64,000 nt of DNA. Origin: Erwinia sp039023475. Its GTDB lineage: Bacteria; Pseudomonadota; Gammaproteobacteria; Enterobacterales; Enterobacteriaceae. Where the stretch lies: assembly GCF_039023475.1 (NCBI RefSeq), contig NZ_JBCHVB010000003.1, positions 62,001 to 126,000 on the forward strand, written 5' to 3'. Shown here one piece after another: positions 34,945 through 44,541 of this stretch. The position numbers and the translations under genes are program-made. Position 1 is the stretch's first letter; each line of letters starts with the position of its first letter. The notes under the pieces were generated by a model. The model was given only the letters and a program-made list of their open reading frames with translations, made no database searches and was not told the DNA's origin.

Positions 34945-35619
34945 ATGGACTATACGCTCACCCGCGCAGACCCGAACGGTGAGAATGACCGTTACCCCCT
35001 TCAGAAACAGGAGATTGTGAGCGATCCCCTGGAGAAGCATGTTCACCAAAGCGTCTATATGGGCAAGCTGGAGCATGCTCTGCACGACATGGTGAACTGG
35101 GGACGTAAAAATTCTCTCTGGCCGTTTAACTTCGGTCTTTCGTGTTGTTACGTTGAAATGACCACGTCATTCACCTCGGTGCATGACGTGGCGCGTTTTG
35201 GTTCGGAAGTTATTCGCGCCTCGCCGCGTCAGGCTGACTTTATGGTCGTTGCCGGTACGCCTTTCACTAAAATGGCCCCGGTGATCCAGCGTCTTTATGA
35301 CCAGATGCTTGAGCCAAAATGGGTGATTTCGATGGGTGCCTGCGCAAACTCCGGCGGCATGTACGATATTTATTCCGTGGTGCAGGGCGTGGACAAATTT
35401 CTGCCGGTTGACGTGTACATCCCCGGCTGTCCGCCGCGTCCTGAAGCTTATATGCAGGCGCTATTGCTGCTGCAGGAATCGATCGGTAAAGAGCGCCGCC
35501 CGCTTTCCTGGGTGGTGGGCGACCAGGGCGTGTACCGCGCCAATATGCAGTCCGAGCGTGAAAGGAAGCAGGGTGAGCGCATTGCGGTCACAAATCTGCG
35601 TACGCCAGACGAAATTTAA
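34945..35619 (+). CDS. nuoB: NADH-quinone oxidoreductase subunit B, N2 cluster
   Basis: Peripheral-arm subunit that holds the terminal [4Fe-4S] cluster N2, which passes electrons to quinone. Its four ligands are visible: the tandem Cys67-Cys68 in GLSCCYVEM, Cys133 in GACANSGGM and Cys162 in IPGCPPRPEA. Length is 224 residues. It is followed by an unusually long 235-bp non-coding gap before nuoC. Confidence 0.97.
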   Translation: MDYTLTRADPNGENDRYPLQKQEIVSDPLEKHVHQSVYMGKLEHALHDMVNWGRKNSLWPFNFGLSCCYVEMTTSFTSVHDVARFGSEVIRASPRQADFMVVAGTPFTKMAPVIQRLYDQMLEPKWVISMGACANSGGMYDIYSVVQGVDKFLPVDVYIPGCPPRPEAYMQALLLLQESIGKERRPLSWVVGDQGVYRANMQSERERKQGERIAVTNLRTPDEI

Positions 35620-35854
35620 GCGATATCCCCCGCCGCGGACGTTGCAGTAAGCCGGTAAAAGTTCCCCTCCTGATGTGCAGTGTTGTACCAGCGGGCGGAG
35701 AGTTAAACGACGCTGAAGCCTTAACGTCCCGGCAGAGGGATAAAGTAGTTTATGGATCGGGTCTGCTGCTGCGGATAAAAAACAGAAAACGCGCGCGGCC
35801 CTTCCTGACGCCAATACTGAGTGCCTGCACGCAGGCCCACATGGTGAACGACTT
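35620..35854. other. 235-bp nuoB-nuoC gap
   Basis: No gene is seen. GGACGTT (35637-35643) and AACGTCC (35723-35729) form a distant inverted repeat that may mark a degenerate palindromic element. A 5-codon frame (ATG at 35841, M-V-N-D-L, stop TGA) ends on the nuoC ATG as an ATGA overlap. Confidence 0.5.
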
Positions 35855-37654
35855 ATGACAGATTTAACCACGCAAGATCTCGCTCAGCCGGAATGGCAAA
35901 CCCGCGATCACCTGGACGATCCGGTGATTGGCGAGCTGCGTAACCGTTTTGGGCCAGAGGCCTTTACCGTTCAGCCAACCCGTACCGGCGTGCCGGTCGT
36001 CTGGGTGAAGCGTGAGCAATTACTGGAAATCATTACGTTCCTGCGCAAGCTGCCGATGCCTTACGTAATGCTTTACGATCTCCACGGGATGGACGAGCGT
36101 CTTCGTACTCACCGCGCAGGGTTACCGGCCGCGGATTTTTCCGTTTTCTACCACCTGTTATCCATTGAACGTAATCGCGACATTATGCTCAAGGTGGCCT
36201 TATCCGAAAACGATCTGCATGTGCCGACGATCACCAACATTTTTGCGAATGCAAACTGGTACGAGCGCGAAACCTGGGAAATGTTCGGCGTGACCTTCGA
36301 CGGCCACCCGCACCTGACGCGCATCATGATGCCGCAGGACTGGGAAGGCCATCCGCTGCGTAAAGACTATCCGGCCCGCGCCACCGAATTCGATCCGTTC
36401 CAGCTCACCAGGCAGACGGAAGATTTGGCAATGGAGCAGATGACCTTCAAACCGGAAGAGTGGGGCATGAAGCGCGGCACGGCCACTGAGGACTTTATGT
36501 TCCTCAACCTCGGGCCTAACCACCCCTCTGCGCACGGTGCCTTCCGCATCGTTCTGCAGCTGGATGGCGAAGAGATTGTCGACTGCGTACCTGATATTGG
36601 CTATCACCACCGCGGTGCGGAAAAAATGGGTGAGCGTCAGTCCTGGCACAGCTATATCCCCTACACGGACCGCATTGAGTATCTTGGCGGCTGCGTCAAT
36701 GAAATGCCGTACGTGCTGGCCGTGGAAAAACTGGCGGGCATCAAGGTGCCGGAACGCGTGGAAGTTATCCGCGTCATGCTCTCAGAGCTGTTCCGTATTA
36801 ACAGCCACCTGCTCTATATCTCGACCTTTATTCAGGACGTCGGGGCGATGTCGCCGGTCTTCTTTGCCTTTACCGACCGCCAGAAAATTTACGATGTGGT
36901 GGAAGCGATCACCGGTTTCCGCATGCACCCGGCCTGGTTCCGCATCGGCGGCGTGGCGCATGACCTGCCGAAAGGCTGGGAGCGTCTGCTGCGTGAGTTC
37001 CTCGACTGGATGCCGAAGCGTCTGAAGGCTTACGAGCAGACTGCGCTGAAAAACAGCGTGCTGATTGGACGCTCCAAAGGCATCGCCGCCTATGGTCTGG
37101 ATGAAGCGCTGGCATGGGGCACCACCGGCGCCGGCCTGCGCGCCACCGGTCTGGATTTTGACGTCCGTAAATGGCGTCCTTATTCCGGCTATGAAAACTT
37201 CGATTTTGAAGTGCCGCTTGGCGATGGCGTCAGCTGCGCCTACAGCCGCGTGATGCTGAAAATGGAAGAGATGCGCCAGAGTATGCGTATTCTTGAGCAG
37301 TGCCTGAAAAATATGCCGGCCGGCCCGTTCAAGGCGGATCATCCGCTGACCACGCCGCCGCCGAAGGAGCGCACGCTACAGCATATCGAAACCCTGATCA
37401 CCCACTTCCTGCAGGTTTCATGGGGTCCGGTGATGCCGGCCAATGAGTCCTTCCAGATGATTGAGGCGACGAAAGGGATTAACAGCTACTACCTGACCAG
37501 CGACGGCAGCACCATGAGCTACCGCACCCGCGTGCGTACGCCAAGCTTCCCGCATCTGCAGCAGATCCCTTCAGTGATCAACGGCAGCCTGGTATCCGAT
37601 CTTGTCGTGTACCTCGGTAGTATCGATTTTGTTATGTCAGACGTGGACCGCTAA
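35855..37654 (+). CDS. nuoC: NADH-quinone oxidoreductase fused subunits C/D
   Basis: A natural fusion of the 30-kDa (NuoC, about residues 1-190) and 49-kDa (NuoD, about 210-599) peripheral-arm subunits, typical of enterobacteria. The NuoD part shapes the quinone pocket and contains LGPNHPSAHGAFR, DIGYHHRGAEKMGERQ and the C-terminal GSIDFVMSDVDR. In E. coli the annotated start is a few codons further up (MVNNMTDL); here that ATG (35841) is out of frame by one base, so translation must begin at MTDLTTQ (35855). 599 residues. nuoE follows after 2 bp. Confidence 0.96.
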   Translation: MTDLTTQDLAQPEWQTRDHLDDPVIGELRNRFGPEAFTVQPTRTGVPVVWVKREQLLEIITFLRKLPMPYVMLYDLHGMDERLRTHRAGLPAADFSVFYHLLSIERNRDIMLKVALSENDLHVPTITNIFANANWYERETWEMFGVTFDGHPHLTRIMMPQDWEGHPLRKDYPARATEFDPFQLTRQTEDLAMEQMTFKPEEWGMKRGTATEDFMFLNLGPNHPSAHGAFRIVLQLDGEEIVDCVPDIGYHHRGAEKMGERQSWHSYIPYTDRIEYLGGCVNEMPYVLAVEKLAGIKVPERVEVIRVMLSELFRINSHLLYISTFIQDVGAMSPVFFAFTDRQKIYDVVEAITGFRMHPAWFRIGGVAHDLPKGWERLLREFLDWMPKRLKAYEQTALKNSVLIGRSKGIAAYGLDEALAWGTTGAGLRATGLDFDVRKWRPYSGYENFDFEVPLGDGVSCAYSRVMLKMEEMRQSMRILEQCLKNMPAGPFKADHPLTTPPPKERTLQHIETLITHFLQVSWGPVMPANESFQMIEATKGINSYYLTSDGSTMSYRTRVRTPSFPHLQQIPSVINGSLVSDLVVYLGSIDFVMSDVDR

Positions 37655-37656
37655 TT

Positions 37657-38172
37657 ATGCACGATCAGAGAATTGCGATCGAAACGATCGAGGACAACGA
37701 AGCTTTTGTGCTGAGCGCGACAGAGCATGACGCTATTGAGCACGAAAAGCATCATTACGAAGATGCCCGTGCGGCCTCTATTGAAGCGCTGAAAATCGTT
37801 CAGAAGCAGCGCGGCTGGGTGCCGGATGGCGCGATTAACGCCATTGCTGAGGTGTTGGGTATTCCCGCCAGCGACGTAGAAGGCGTGGCGACGTTTTACA
37901 GCCAGATTTTCCGTCAGCCGGTTGGCCGCCACGTGATCCGCTACTGCGACAGCGTGGTCTGCCACATTACCGGTTTTCAGGGCATTCAGGCCGCGCTGGA
38001 AGATAACCTGAAGATTAAGCCCGGACAGACGACGGCGGACGGTCGCTTTACGCTACTGCCTACCTGCTGCCTCGGCAACTGCGACAAGGGCCCGACGATG
38101 ATGGTGGATGAGGATACCCATGTTCACCTGACGCCGGAAAATATCGTCAACCTGCTGGAGCAGTATCAATGA
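37657..38172 (+). CDS. nuoE: NADH-quinone oxidoreductase subunit E, N1a cluster
   Basis: 24-kDa thioredoxin-like subunit of the NADH dehydrogenase module, holding [2Fe-2S] cluster N1a. Ligands by comparison with E. coli are Cys97, Cys102 (RYCDSVVCH), Cys138 and Cys142 (TCCLGNCDKGP). 171 residues. It begins 2 bp after nuoC and its stop overlaps the nuoF start (ATGA), so the two are translationally coupled. Confidence 0.96.
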   Translation: MHDQRIAIETIEDNEAFVLSATEHDAIEHEKHHYEDARAASIEALKIVQKQRGWVPDGAINAIAEVLGIPASDVEGVATFYSQIFRQPVGRHVIRYCDSVVCHITGFQGIQAALEDNLKIKPGQTTADGRFTLLPTCCLGNCDKGPTMMVDEDTHVHLTPENIVNLLEQYQ

Positions 38173-39515
38173 CAGTGAAACAGATTGTCCGAACTGCGGA
38201 AACGCATCCGCTTACTTGGCGCCTGCGCGACGACAAGCAGCCGGTATTTTTCGATGAATACCGCAGCAAAAACGGCTATGCGGGTGCCGAGAAGGCCCTG
38301 AATACGATGTCGCAGGATGAGATCGTCGCCGCCGTGAAAGAGTCTGGCCTGAAAGGGCGCGGCGGTGCGGGCTTCTCCACCGGGCTGAAGTGGAGCCTGA
38401 TGCCGAAAGATGAATCCATGAACATCCGCTATCTGCTCTGTAATGCGGATGAGATGGAGCCGGGCACCTATAAGGATCGCCTGCTGATGGAGCAATTGCC
38501 GCATCAGCTGGTAGAAGGGATGCTGATTAGCGCTTTTGCGCTGAAGGCATACCGCGGCTACATCTTCCTGCGCGGTGAATATATTGAGGCGGCGGTTAAC
38601 CTTCGCCGTGCTATCGCTGAAGCGACCGAAGCGGGTTATCTGGGCAAGAATATTCTCGGCACCGGATTCGACTTTGAGCTGATTGTGCACACCGGCGCCG
38701 GCCGCTACATCTGTGGTGAAGAGACCGCGCTGATTAACTCGCTGGAAGGTCGCCGCGCTAACCCGCGCTCCAAGCCGCCTTTCCCGGCGTCAGCGGGCGC
38801 CTGGGGCAAGCCGACCTGCGTGAACAACGTAGAAACGCTCTCCAACGTGCCGGCTATCCTGGCGAACGGCGTTGAGTGGTACAAAAACATCTCCAAAAGC
38901 GAGGATACCGGTACCAAAATGATGGGCTTCTCAGGCCGGGTGAAAAATCCGGGCCTCTGGGAGCTGCCGTTTGGCACCACCGCGCGGGAAATCCTGGAAG
39001 ATTACGCCGGTGGAATGCGCGACGGCCTGAAGTTTAAAGCCTGGCAGCCGGGCGGCGCAGGCACTGACTTCCTGACCGACGCCCATCTCGATCTGCCGAT
39101 GGAGTTTGCCAGCATCGGCAAAGCCGGAAGCCGACTGGGTACCGCGCTGGCGATGGCCGTTGACCATGAGATCAACATGGTCTCGCTGGTCCGTAACCTT
39201 GAAGAGTTCTTCGCCCGTGAATCCTGCGGCTGGTGCACGCCGTGCCGTGACGGACTGCCGTGGAGCGTAAAAATCCTGCGTGCCCTGGAGCGTAAAGAAG
39301 GCCAGCCTGGCGATATCGAGACGCTGTTGCAGCTTTGCCGCCAGCTCGGTCCGGGTAAGACCTTCTGCGCCCACGCACCGGGAGCAGTAGAGCCACTGCA
39401 AAGCGCCATAAAATATTTCCGCGACGAGTTCGAAGCCGGCATTGCGCCGCAGGTATACAGCAACGCGCACGCGATCGCGGGTATCCAGGCGAACCTGCTA
39501 AAGGCGCGCTGGTAA
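38169..39515 (+). CDS. nuoF: NADH-quinone oxidoreductase subunit F, FMN and NADH site
   Basis: 51-kDa subunit that binds NADH and FMN and carries [4Fe-4S] cluster N3. The GRGGAGFSTGLKW loop at residues 63-75 forms the FMN/NADH site; the cluster ligands are Cys353, Cys356, Cys359 (ESCGWCTPC) and Cys400 (GKTFCAHA). 448 residues. Its end is separated from nuoG by about 200 bp holding an ERIC-like palindrome. Confidence 0.97.
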   Translation: MTVKQIVRTAETHPLTWRLRDDKQPVFFDEYRSKNGYAGAEKALNTMSQDEIVAAVKESGLKGRGGAGFSTGLKWSLMPKDESMNIRYLLCNADEMEPGTYKDRLLMEQLPHQLVEGMLISAFALKAYRGYIFLRGEYIEAAVNLRRAIAEATEAGYLGKNILGTGFDFELIVHTGAGRYICGEETALINSLEGRRANPRSKPPFPASAGAWGKPTCVNNVETLSNVPAILANGVEWYKNISKSEDTGTKMMGFSGRVKNPGLWELPFGTTAREILEDYAGGMRDGLKFKAWQPGGAGTDFLTDAHLDLPMEFASIGKAGSRLGTALAMAVDHEINMVSLVRNLEEFFARESCGWCTPCRDGLPWSVKILRALERKEGQPGDIETLLQLCRQLGPGKTFCAHAPGAVEPLQSAIKYFRDEFEAGIAPQVYSNAHAIAGIQANLLKARW

Positions 39516-39563
39516 AAATACCGTGCAAACAAAGAAATGCGCGAAATAACCCAATTAATTGGC

Positions 39564-39652
39564 GTTGTAGCCAGGCAGCAAGAGAACGCATCCCCGGGAG
39601 CTTACTTCAGTAAGTGACCGGGGTAAGAGAACGCCGCTAACACCGCTACAAC
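39564..39652. repeat. ERIC-like palindromic repeat between nuoF and nuoG
   Basis: The core CCCCGGGAGCTTACT-TC-AGTAAGTGACCGGGG (39592-39623, positions split) matches the central part of enterobacterial ERIC repeats, with stems CTTACT/AGTAAG and CCCC/GGGG. Outer arms GTTGTAG (39564-39570) and CTACAAC (39646-39652) extend the palindrome, and AGAGAACGC occurs on both sides (39581 and 39626). Because it is transcribed within the nuo mRNA, it should fold into a long hairpin. Confidence 0.8.
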
Positions 39653-39722
39653 GTCAAGTAAGACGGTTATTTAAAGAATTGTGTTTAACGCTCGTAACGA
39701 GCCTTACGGAAGCATGTTCACT

Positions 39723-42452
39723 ATGGCTACAATACATGTAGACGGTAAAGAATATGACGTCGACGGCGCGGACAACCTGCTACAGGCTTGCCTCTCCCTC
39801 GGACTGGATATTCCTTATTTTTGCTGGCACCCGGCGCTCGGTAGCGTTGGTGCCTGCCGCCAGTGCGCGGTAAAGCAATTTCAGAATGCCGAAGATACCC
39901 GCGGTCGCCTGGTGATGTCCTGTATGACACCGGCCACCGACGGCACCTTTATCTCCATTGATGATGGGGAAGCGAAAGAGTTCCGTCAGAGCGTGGTCGA
40001 GTGGCTGATGACCAACCACCCGCACGATTGTCCGGTCTGTGAGGAGGGCGGTAACTGCCATCTTCAGGATATGACCGTGATGACCGGCCACAGCTTCCGC
40101 CGTTACCGCTTCACCAAACGTACGCACCGCAATCAGGATCTCGGGCCGTTCATCTCTCACGAAATGAACCGCTGTATCGCCTGCTATCGCTGCGTACGCT
40201 ACTACAAAGATTATGCCGACGGCACCGATCTGGGTGTTTATGGCGCCCACGACAACGTCTATTTCGGACGCCATGAAGATGGCACCCTGGAAAGTGAATT
40301 CTCCGGCAACCTGGTTGAAGTTTGCCCGACTGGCGTATTCACCGATAAAACCCACTCCGAGCGCTATAACCGTAAGTGGGATATGCAGTATGCGCCAAGC
40401 ATCTGCCAGCAGTGCAGCGTAGGTTGTAACACCAGCCCGGGCGAGCGCTATGGCGAACTGCGCCGGATTGAAAACCGCTATAACGGCACCGTAAACCAGT
40501 ACTTCCTCTGCGATCGCGGCCGTTTTGGCTATGGCTACGTGAACGCAAAAGATCGTCCCCGTCAGCCGGTTCAGCGTCGCGGCAGCGATTTGATTGCGCT
40601 GAATGCTGAGCAGGCGATGCAGGGAGCCGCGGACGTGCTGCGCCAGGCGAAAAAAGTCATCGGGATCGGCTCTGCTCGCGCCAGCGTGGAAAGCAACTTT
40701 GCCCTGCGTGAGCTGGTCGGCGCGGATAATTTCTCGACCGGTATCCCCGCCGCTGAACAGGCACGTCTGGAGCTGATGCTGAACGTCCTGCGCGACAGCG
40801 GCGTTCATACGCCAGCCCTTCGCGAAATAGAAAGCTATGATGCGGTGCTGGTGCTGGGTGAAGATTTGACCCAGACAGGCGCCCGCGTCGCGCTCTCCGT
40901 CCGTCAGGCCGTTAAAGGCAAGGCGCGCGAGATGGCTGCGGCCCAGAAAGTGGCTGACTGGCAGATTGCCGCCATCATGAACATTGGTCAGCATGCAAAG
41001 CATCCGCTCTTTGTGACCAACGTTGACCAGACGCGTCTGGATGATATTGCTGCATGGAGCTATCGCGCGCCGGTAGAAGATCAGGCCCGTCTGGGCTTTG
41101 CGATTGCTAATGCGCTGGATGAAACCGCGCCGGCAGTTAGCGGTCTCGATCGCGATCTTAACGGTAAAATCGATGTGATCGTGCAGGCGCTGGCCGGGGC
41201 GAAAAAGCCGCTGATTATTTCCGGCGTCCATTCCGGCAGCGAAGCGATGATTCAGGCGGCGGCGAACGTTGCTAAGGCGCTGAAAGGTCGCGGTTCGGAC
41301 GTGGGGATCACCCTGCTGGCCGGGGCGGCTAACAGCGTTGGTCTGGGCCTGATTGGCGGTCACCCGCTGGAAACGGCGCTTGACGAGCTGGAAAGCGGTG
41401 CGGCTGACGCGGTAATCATCATGGAGAACGATCTCTATCGCCATGCTGCTAAAGCGAAGGTTGATGCGGCGCTGAGAAACGCAGCAAACGTCATCGTTCT
41501 CGATCACCAGCAAACGGCGACCAGCGATAAAGCCGGTCTGTTCCTCTCCGGCGCAAGCTTTGCGGAAAGCGACGGCACGCTGGTGAACCAGGAGGGCCGC
41601 GCCCAGCGCTTTTTCCAGGTTTACGATCCCGCTTACTATGACAGCGACGCTCAGATTCTGGAAAGCTGGCGCTGGCTGCATTCGCTTCAGAGCACTATCA
41701 ACAGCCGTGAAGTGGACTGGACCCAGCTCGATCACGTTATCGACGCCTGCATTCAGGCGCTGCCGCAGCTGGCCGGGATCAAAGAGGCGGCGCCCAACGC
41801 CAGCTTCCGCATTCGTGGACAGAAGCTGGCGCGTGAACCGCACCGTTACAGCGGACGTACCGCCATGCGCGCTAACATCAGCGTGCATGAGCCGCGTCAG
41901 CCGCAGGATAAAGACACGATGTTTGCCTTCTCAATGGAAGGGAACAACCAGCCTTCGGCAGCCCGCTCGCAGATCCCATTCGCCTGGGCGCCGGGCTGGA
42001 ACTCCCCGCAGGCCTGGAACAAATTCCAGGACGAAGTGGGCGGCCATCTGCGCAACGGCGATCCGGGCGTACGCCTGTTTGAAGCCGGCGATGCGCAGCT
42101 GGGCTGGTTCGAGGCCGTGCCTGACGCCTTCGCCGGTCAGCAGCAGGGAAGCTGGCGTGTGGCACCTTACTTCCACCTGTTCGGCAGCGAAGAGATGACC
42201 CAGCGCTCCGCCGTCATTCAGCAGCGTATGCCGGAACCTTATGTGATGGTGAACCCTGCTGATGCCATGACGCTTGGCGTCAATGCCGGCACCGCCGTGG
42301 AGTTCAGCTGCGCGGGCGAAACCCTGCGTCTGCCGGTGCGTTTTTCCGACACGCTGCAGGCGGGGCAGGTGGGGCTACCTATCGGGCTGCCGGGCATTCC
42401 ACCGTTCCTGCTGGGTGCGAAGGTTGACAATCTCCAGGAGGCAGCACAATGA
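39723..42452 (+). CDS. nuoG: NADH-quinone oxidoreductase subunit G
   Basis: 75-kDa peripheral-arm subunit with an N-terminal ferredoxin-like part and a molybdopterin-oxidoreductase-like C-terminus. Visible cluster motifs: FCWHPALGSVGACRQC (N1b), CPVCEEGGNCHL (N5, including a His ligand nearby), CIACYRCVRY and CPTGVF (N4), and CQQCSVGCNTSPGERYGE (N7). The frame is open from 39681. ATGs at 39714 and 39723 are both near GGAAG (39708-39712); the 39723 start has 10-nt spacing and gives MATIHVDGKEY as in E. coli, 909 residues. The stop overlaps nuoH (ATGA). Confidence 0.95.
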   Translation: MATIHVDGKEYDVDGADNLLQACLSLGLDIPYFCWHPALGSVGACRQCAVKQFQNAEDTRGRLVMSCMTPATDGTFISIDDGEAKEFRQSVVEWLMTNHPHDCPVCEEGGNCHLQDMTVMTGHSFRRYRFTKRTHRNQDLGPFISHEMNRCIACYRCVRYYKDYADGTDLGVYGAHDNVYFGRHEDGTLESEFSGNLVEVCPTGVFTDKTHSERYNRKWDMQYAPSICQQCSVGCNTSPGERYGELRRIENRYNGTVNQYFLCDRGRFGYGYVNAKDRPRQPVQRRGSDLIALNAEQAMQGAADVLRQAKKVIGIGSARASVESNFALRELVGADNFSTGIPAAEQARLELMLNVLRDSGVHTPALREIESYDAVLVLGEDLTQTGARVALSVRQAVKGKAREMAAAQKVADWQIAAIMNIGQHAKHPLFVTNVDQTRLDDIAAWSYRAPVEDQARLGFAIANALDETAPAVSGLDRDLNGKIDVIVQALAGAKKPLIISGVHSGSEAMIQAAANVAKALKGRGSDVGITLLAGAANSVGLGLIGGHPLETALDELESGAADAVIIMENDLYRHAAKAKVDAALRNAANVIVLDHQQTATSDKAGLFLSGASFAESDGTLVNQEGRAQRFFQVYDPAYYDSDAQILESWRWLHSLQSTINSREVDWTQLDHVIDACIQALPQLAGIKEAAPNASFRIRGQKLAREPHRYSGRTAMRANISVHEPRQPQDKDTMFAFSMEGNNQPSAARSQIPFAWAPGWNSPQAWNKFQDEVGGHLRNGDPGVRLFEAGDAQLGWFEAVPDAFAGQQQGSWRVAPYFHLFGSEEMTQRSAVIQQRMPEPYVMVNPADAMTLGVNAGTAVEFSCAGETLRLPVRFSDTLQAGQVGLPIGLPGIPPFLLGAKVDNLQEAAQ

Positions 42453-43426
42453 ACTGGCTGACACCGGAAGTTATTGATGTACTGATTGCCGTCGGTAAAG
42501 CGTTAGTGATCCTGTTTGTGGTGGTGGGCTGTGGCGCATTTATGAGCTTCGGCGAGCGCCGCCTGCTTGGCCTGTTTCAGAACCGCTACGGGCCAAACCG
42601 CGTAGGCTGGGGCGGCTCGCTCCAGCTGGTGGCGGACATGATCAAAATGTTCTTTAAAGAGGACTGGATCCCGCCCTTTACCGATCGAGTGATCTTTACC
42701 CTTGCGCCGATGATCGCCTTTACGTCGCTGCTACTGGCGATGGCGATTGTGCCCGTTACCTCCACCTGGATGGGCGCAGATCTGAATATCGGTCTGCTGT
42801 TCTTTCTGATGATGGCGGGTCTGGCGGTTTATGCCGTGCTGTTTGCTGGCTGGTCCAGTAACAACAAATACTCCCTGCTGGGCGCGATGCGCGCCTCGGC
42901 GCAGACGCTGAGCTATGAAGTGTTCCTCGGCCTGTCGCTGATGGGCGTTGTGGCCCAGGCTGGCTCGTTCAATATGGTCGATATCGTCAACAGCCAGCAG
43001 CATATGTGGAACATCATTCCACAGTTCCTGGGCTTCCTGACCTTTGCCATTGCGGGCGTTGCGGTCTGCCACCGTCATCCTTTTGACCAGCCGGAAGCAG
43101 AGCAGGAGCTGGCTGATGGCTATCACATTGAATATGCCGGTATGAAATTCGGCCTGTTCTTTGTGGGTGAGTACGTGGGCATCGTGACCGTCTCAGCACT
43201 GATCGTAACGCTGTTCTTCGGCGGCTGGAACGGTCCGTGGCTGCCGCCGGTGATCTGGTTTGCCATCAAAACGGCATTCTTCATGATGATGTTCATTCTG
43301 ATTCGTGCTGCGTTACCGCGTCCGCGCTATGACCAGGTGATGTCGTTCGGCTGGAAAGTTTGTCTGCCGTTGACGCTGTTGAACCTGCTGGCGACTGCCG
43401 CAGTGATTCTGTACAACGCGCAGTAA
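42449..43426 (+). CDS. nuoH: NADH-quinone oxidoreductase subunit H
   Basis: Membrane-arm heel subunit with eight helices that lines the quinone chamber. Conserved SFGERRLLGLFQNRYGPNRVG and PFDQPEAEQELADGYHIEY, whose acidic residues belong to the quinone/proton path, are present. 325 residues, ending before nuoI by 10 bp. Confidence 0.97.
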   Translation: MNWLTPEVIDVLIAVGKALVILFVVVGCGAFMSFGERRLLGLFQNRYGPNRVGWGGSLQLVADMIKMFFKEDWIPPFTDRVIFTLAPMIAFTSLLLAMAIVPVTSTWMGADLNIGLLFFLMMAGLAVYAVLFAGWSSNNKYSLLGAMRASAQTLSYEVFLGLSLMGVVAQAGSFNMVDIVNSQQHMWNIIPQFLGFLTFAIAGVAVCHRHPFDQPEAEQELADGYHIEYAGMKFGLFFVGEYVGIVTVSALIVTLFFGGWNGPWLPPVIWFAIKTAFFMMMFILIRAALPRPRYDQVMSFGWKVCLPLTLLNLLATAAVILYNAQ

Positions 43427-43436
43427 GGGGTAAACC

Positions 43437-43979
43437 ATGACATTAAAAGACCTTGTGGTGGGTTTTGGCACCACGGTACGCAGTATCGTTCTGATTGGCA
43501 TGAATGCGTTTGCCAAGCGGGAAACCATGATGTATCCGGAAGAGCCGGTCTATCTGCCGCCTCGCTACCGTGGCCGCATCGTGCTCACCCGCGATCCTGA
43601 CGGCCAGGAGCGCTGCGTCGCCTGTAACCTCTGTGCGGTAGCCTGCCCGGTGGGCTGTATTTCGCTGCAAAAAGCGGAAATGCAGGATGGCCGCTGGTAT
43701 CCCGAATTCTTCCGCATCAACTTCTCGCGCTGCATATTTTGTGGGATGTGTGAAGAGGCTTGCCCGACCACGGCTATTCAGCTTACCCCGGACTTTGAGC
43801 TGGGCGAGTTTAAGCGTCAGGATCTGGTCTATGAAAAAGAAGACCTGCTGATTTCCGGGCCGGGTAAATATCCGGAGTATAATTTTTACCGGATGGCGGG
43901 TATGGCGATCGACGGGAAAGACAAGGGCTCCGCTGAAAACGAAGCTAAACCTATCGACGTCAAGGGCTTGTTACCTTAA
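43437..43979 (+). CDS. nuoI: NADH-quinone oxidoreductase subunit I, N6a/N6b clusters
   Basis: Ferredoxin-type subunit linking NuoG to NuoB. Two CxxCxxCxxxC motifs give clusters N6a and N6b: Cys60, 63, 66, 70 and Cys99, 102, 105, 109. 180 residues. nuoJ follows 10 bp downstream. Confidence 0.97.
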   Translation: MTLKDLVVGFGTTVRSIVLIGMNAFAKRETMMYPEEPVYLPPRYRGRIVLTRDPDGQERCVACNLCAVACPVGCISLQKAEMQDGRWYPEFFRINFSRCIFCGMCEEACPTTAIQLTPDFELGEFKRQDLVYEKEDLLISGPGKYPEYNFYRMAGMAIDGKDKGSAENEAKPIDVKGLLP

Positions 43980-43989
43980 GGAGCCAGGC

Positions 43990-44541
43990 ATGGAATTCGC
44001 TTTTTATCTTTGCGGCCTGATAGCAGTGCTGTCCACGCTACGCGTGATTACGCACACTAATCCGGTTTACGCACTGCTTTACCTGATCATCTCTCTGCTC
44101 GCGGTTGCCGGCGTTTTCTTCTCGCTGGGGGCCTACTTCGCGGGAGCGCTGGAGATCATCGTCTACGCCGGTGCCATTATGGTGCTGTTCGTCTTCGTGG
44201 TGATGATGCTTAACCTTGGCGAAAGCGTGGAGGAGCGGGAGCGCCAGTGGCTTCAGCCGGGGGCCTGGATAGGTCCTGGTCTGGCTTCGCTGGTTCTGCT
44301 GGTGGTGATTGTTTACGCCATCCTTTCCATCAACGACCAGGGCATTGACGGCACCATGATCGATGCGAAAGCGGTCGGCATCAGCCTGTTTGGCCCGTAT
44401 GTTCTGGCGGTTGAACTGGCCTCAATGCTGCTGCTGGCGGGTCTGGTTGTGGCGTACCATATTGGTCGCGAACAGCGTCCGGGTGAAGTATTAAGCAACC
44501 GTCCGGCCGATGCCGTGAAAAGCAAGGAGGAACACTCATGA
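43990..44541 (+). CDS. nuoJ: NADH-quinone oxidoreductase subunit J
   Basis: Membrane-arm subunit with five helices; GALEIIVYAGAIMVLFVFVVM contains the pi-bulge helix residues conserved in complex I. 183 residues. Its stop overlaps the nuoK start by 4 bases. Confidence 0.96.
   Translation: MEFAFYLCGLIAVLSTLRVITHTNPVYALLYLIISLLAVAGVFFSLGAYFAGALEIIVYAGAIMVLFVFVVMMLNLGESVEERERQWLQPGAWIGPGLASLVLLVVIVYAILSINDQGIDGTMIDAKAVGISLFGPYVLAVELASMLLLAGLVVAYHIGREQRPGEVLSNRPADAVKSKEEHS

Noticed and set aside
35620..35854. ERIC element in the nuoB-nuoC gap
   Set aside because: Lacks the ERIC core found between nuoF and nuoG; only a weak distant inverted repeat is seen.
39780..41888. 702-codon antisense frame opposite nuoG
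   Set aside because: Fully inside a well-conserved gene on the other strand; it has no RBS and its composition is a mirror of high-GC codon use.
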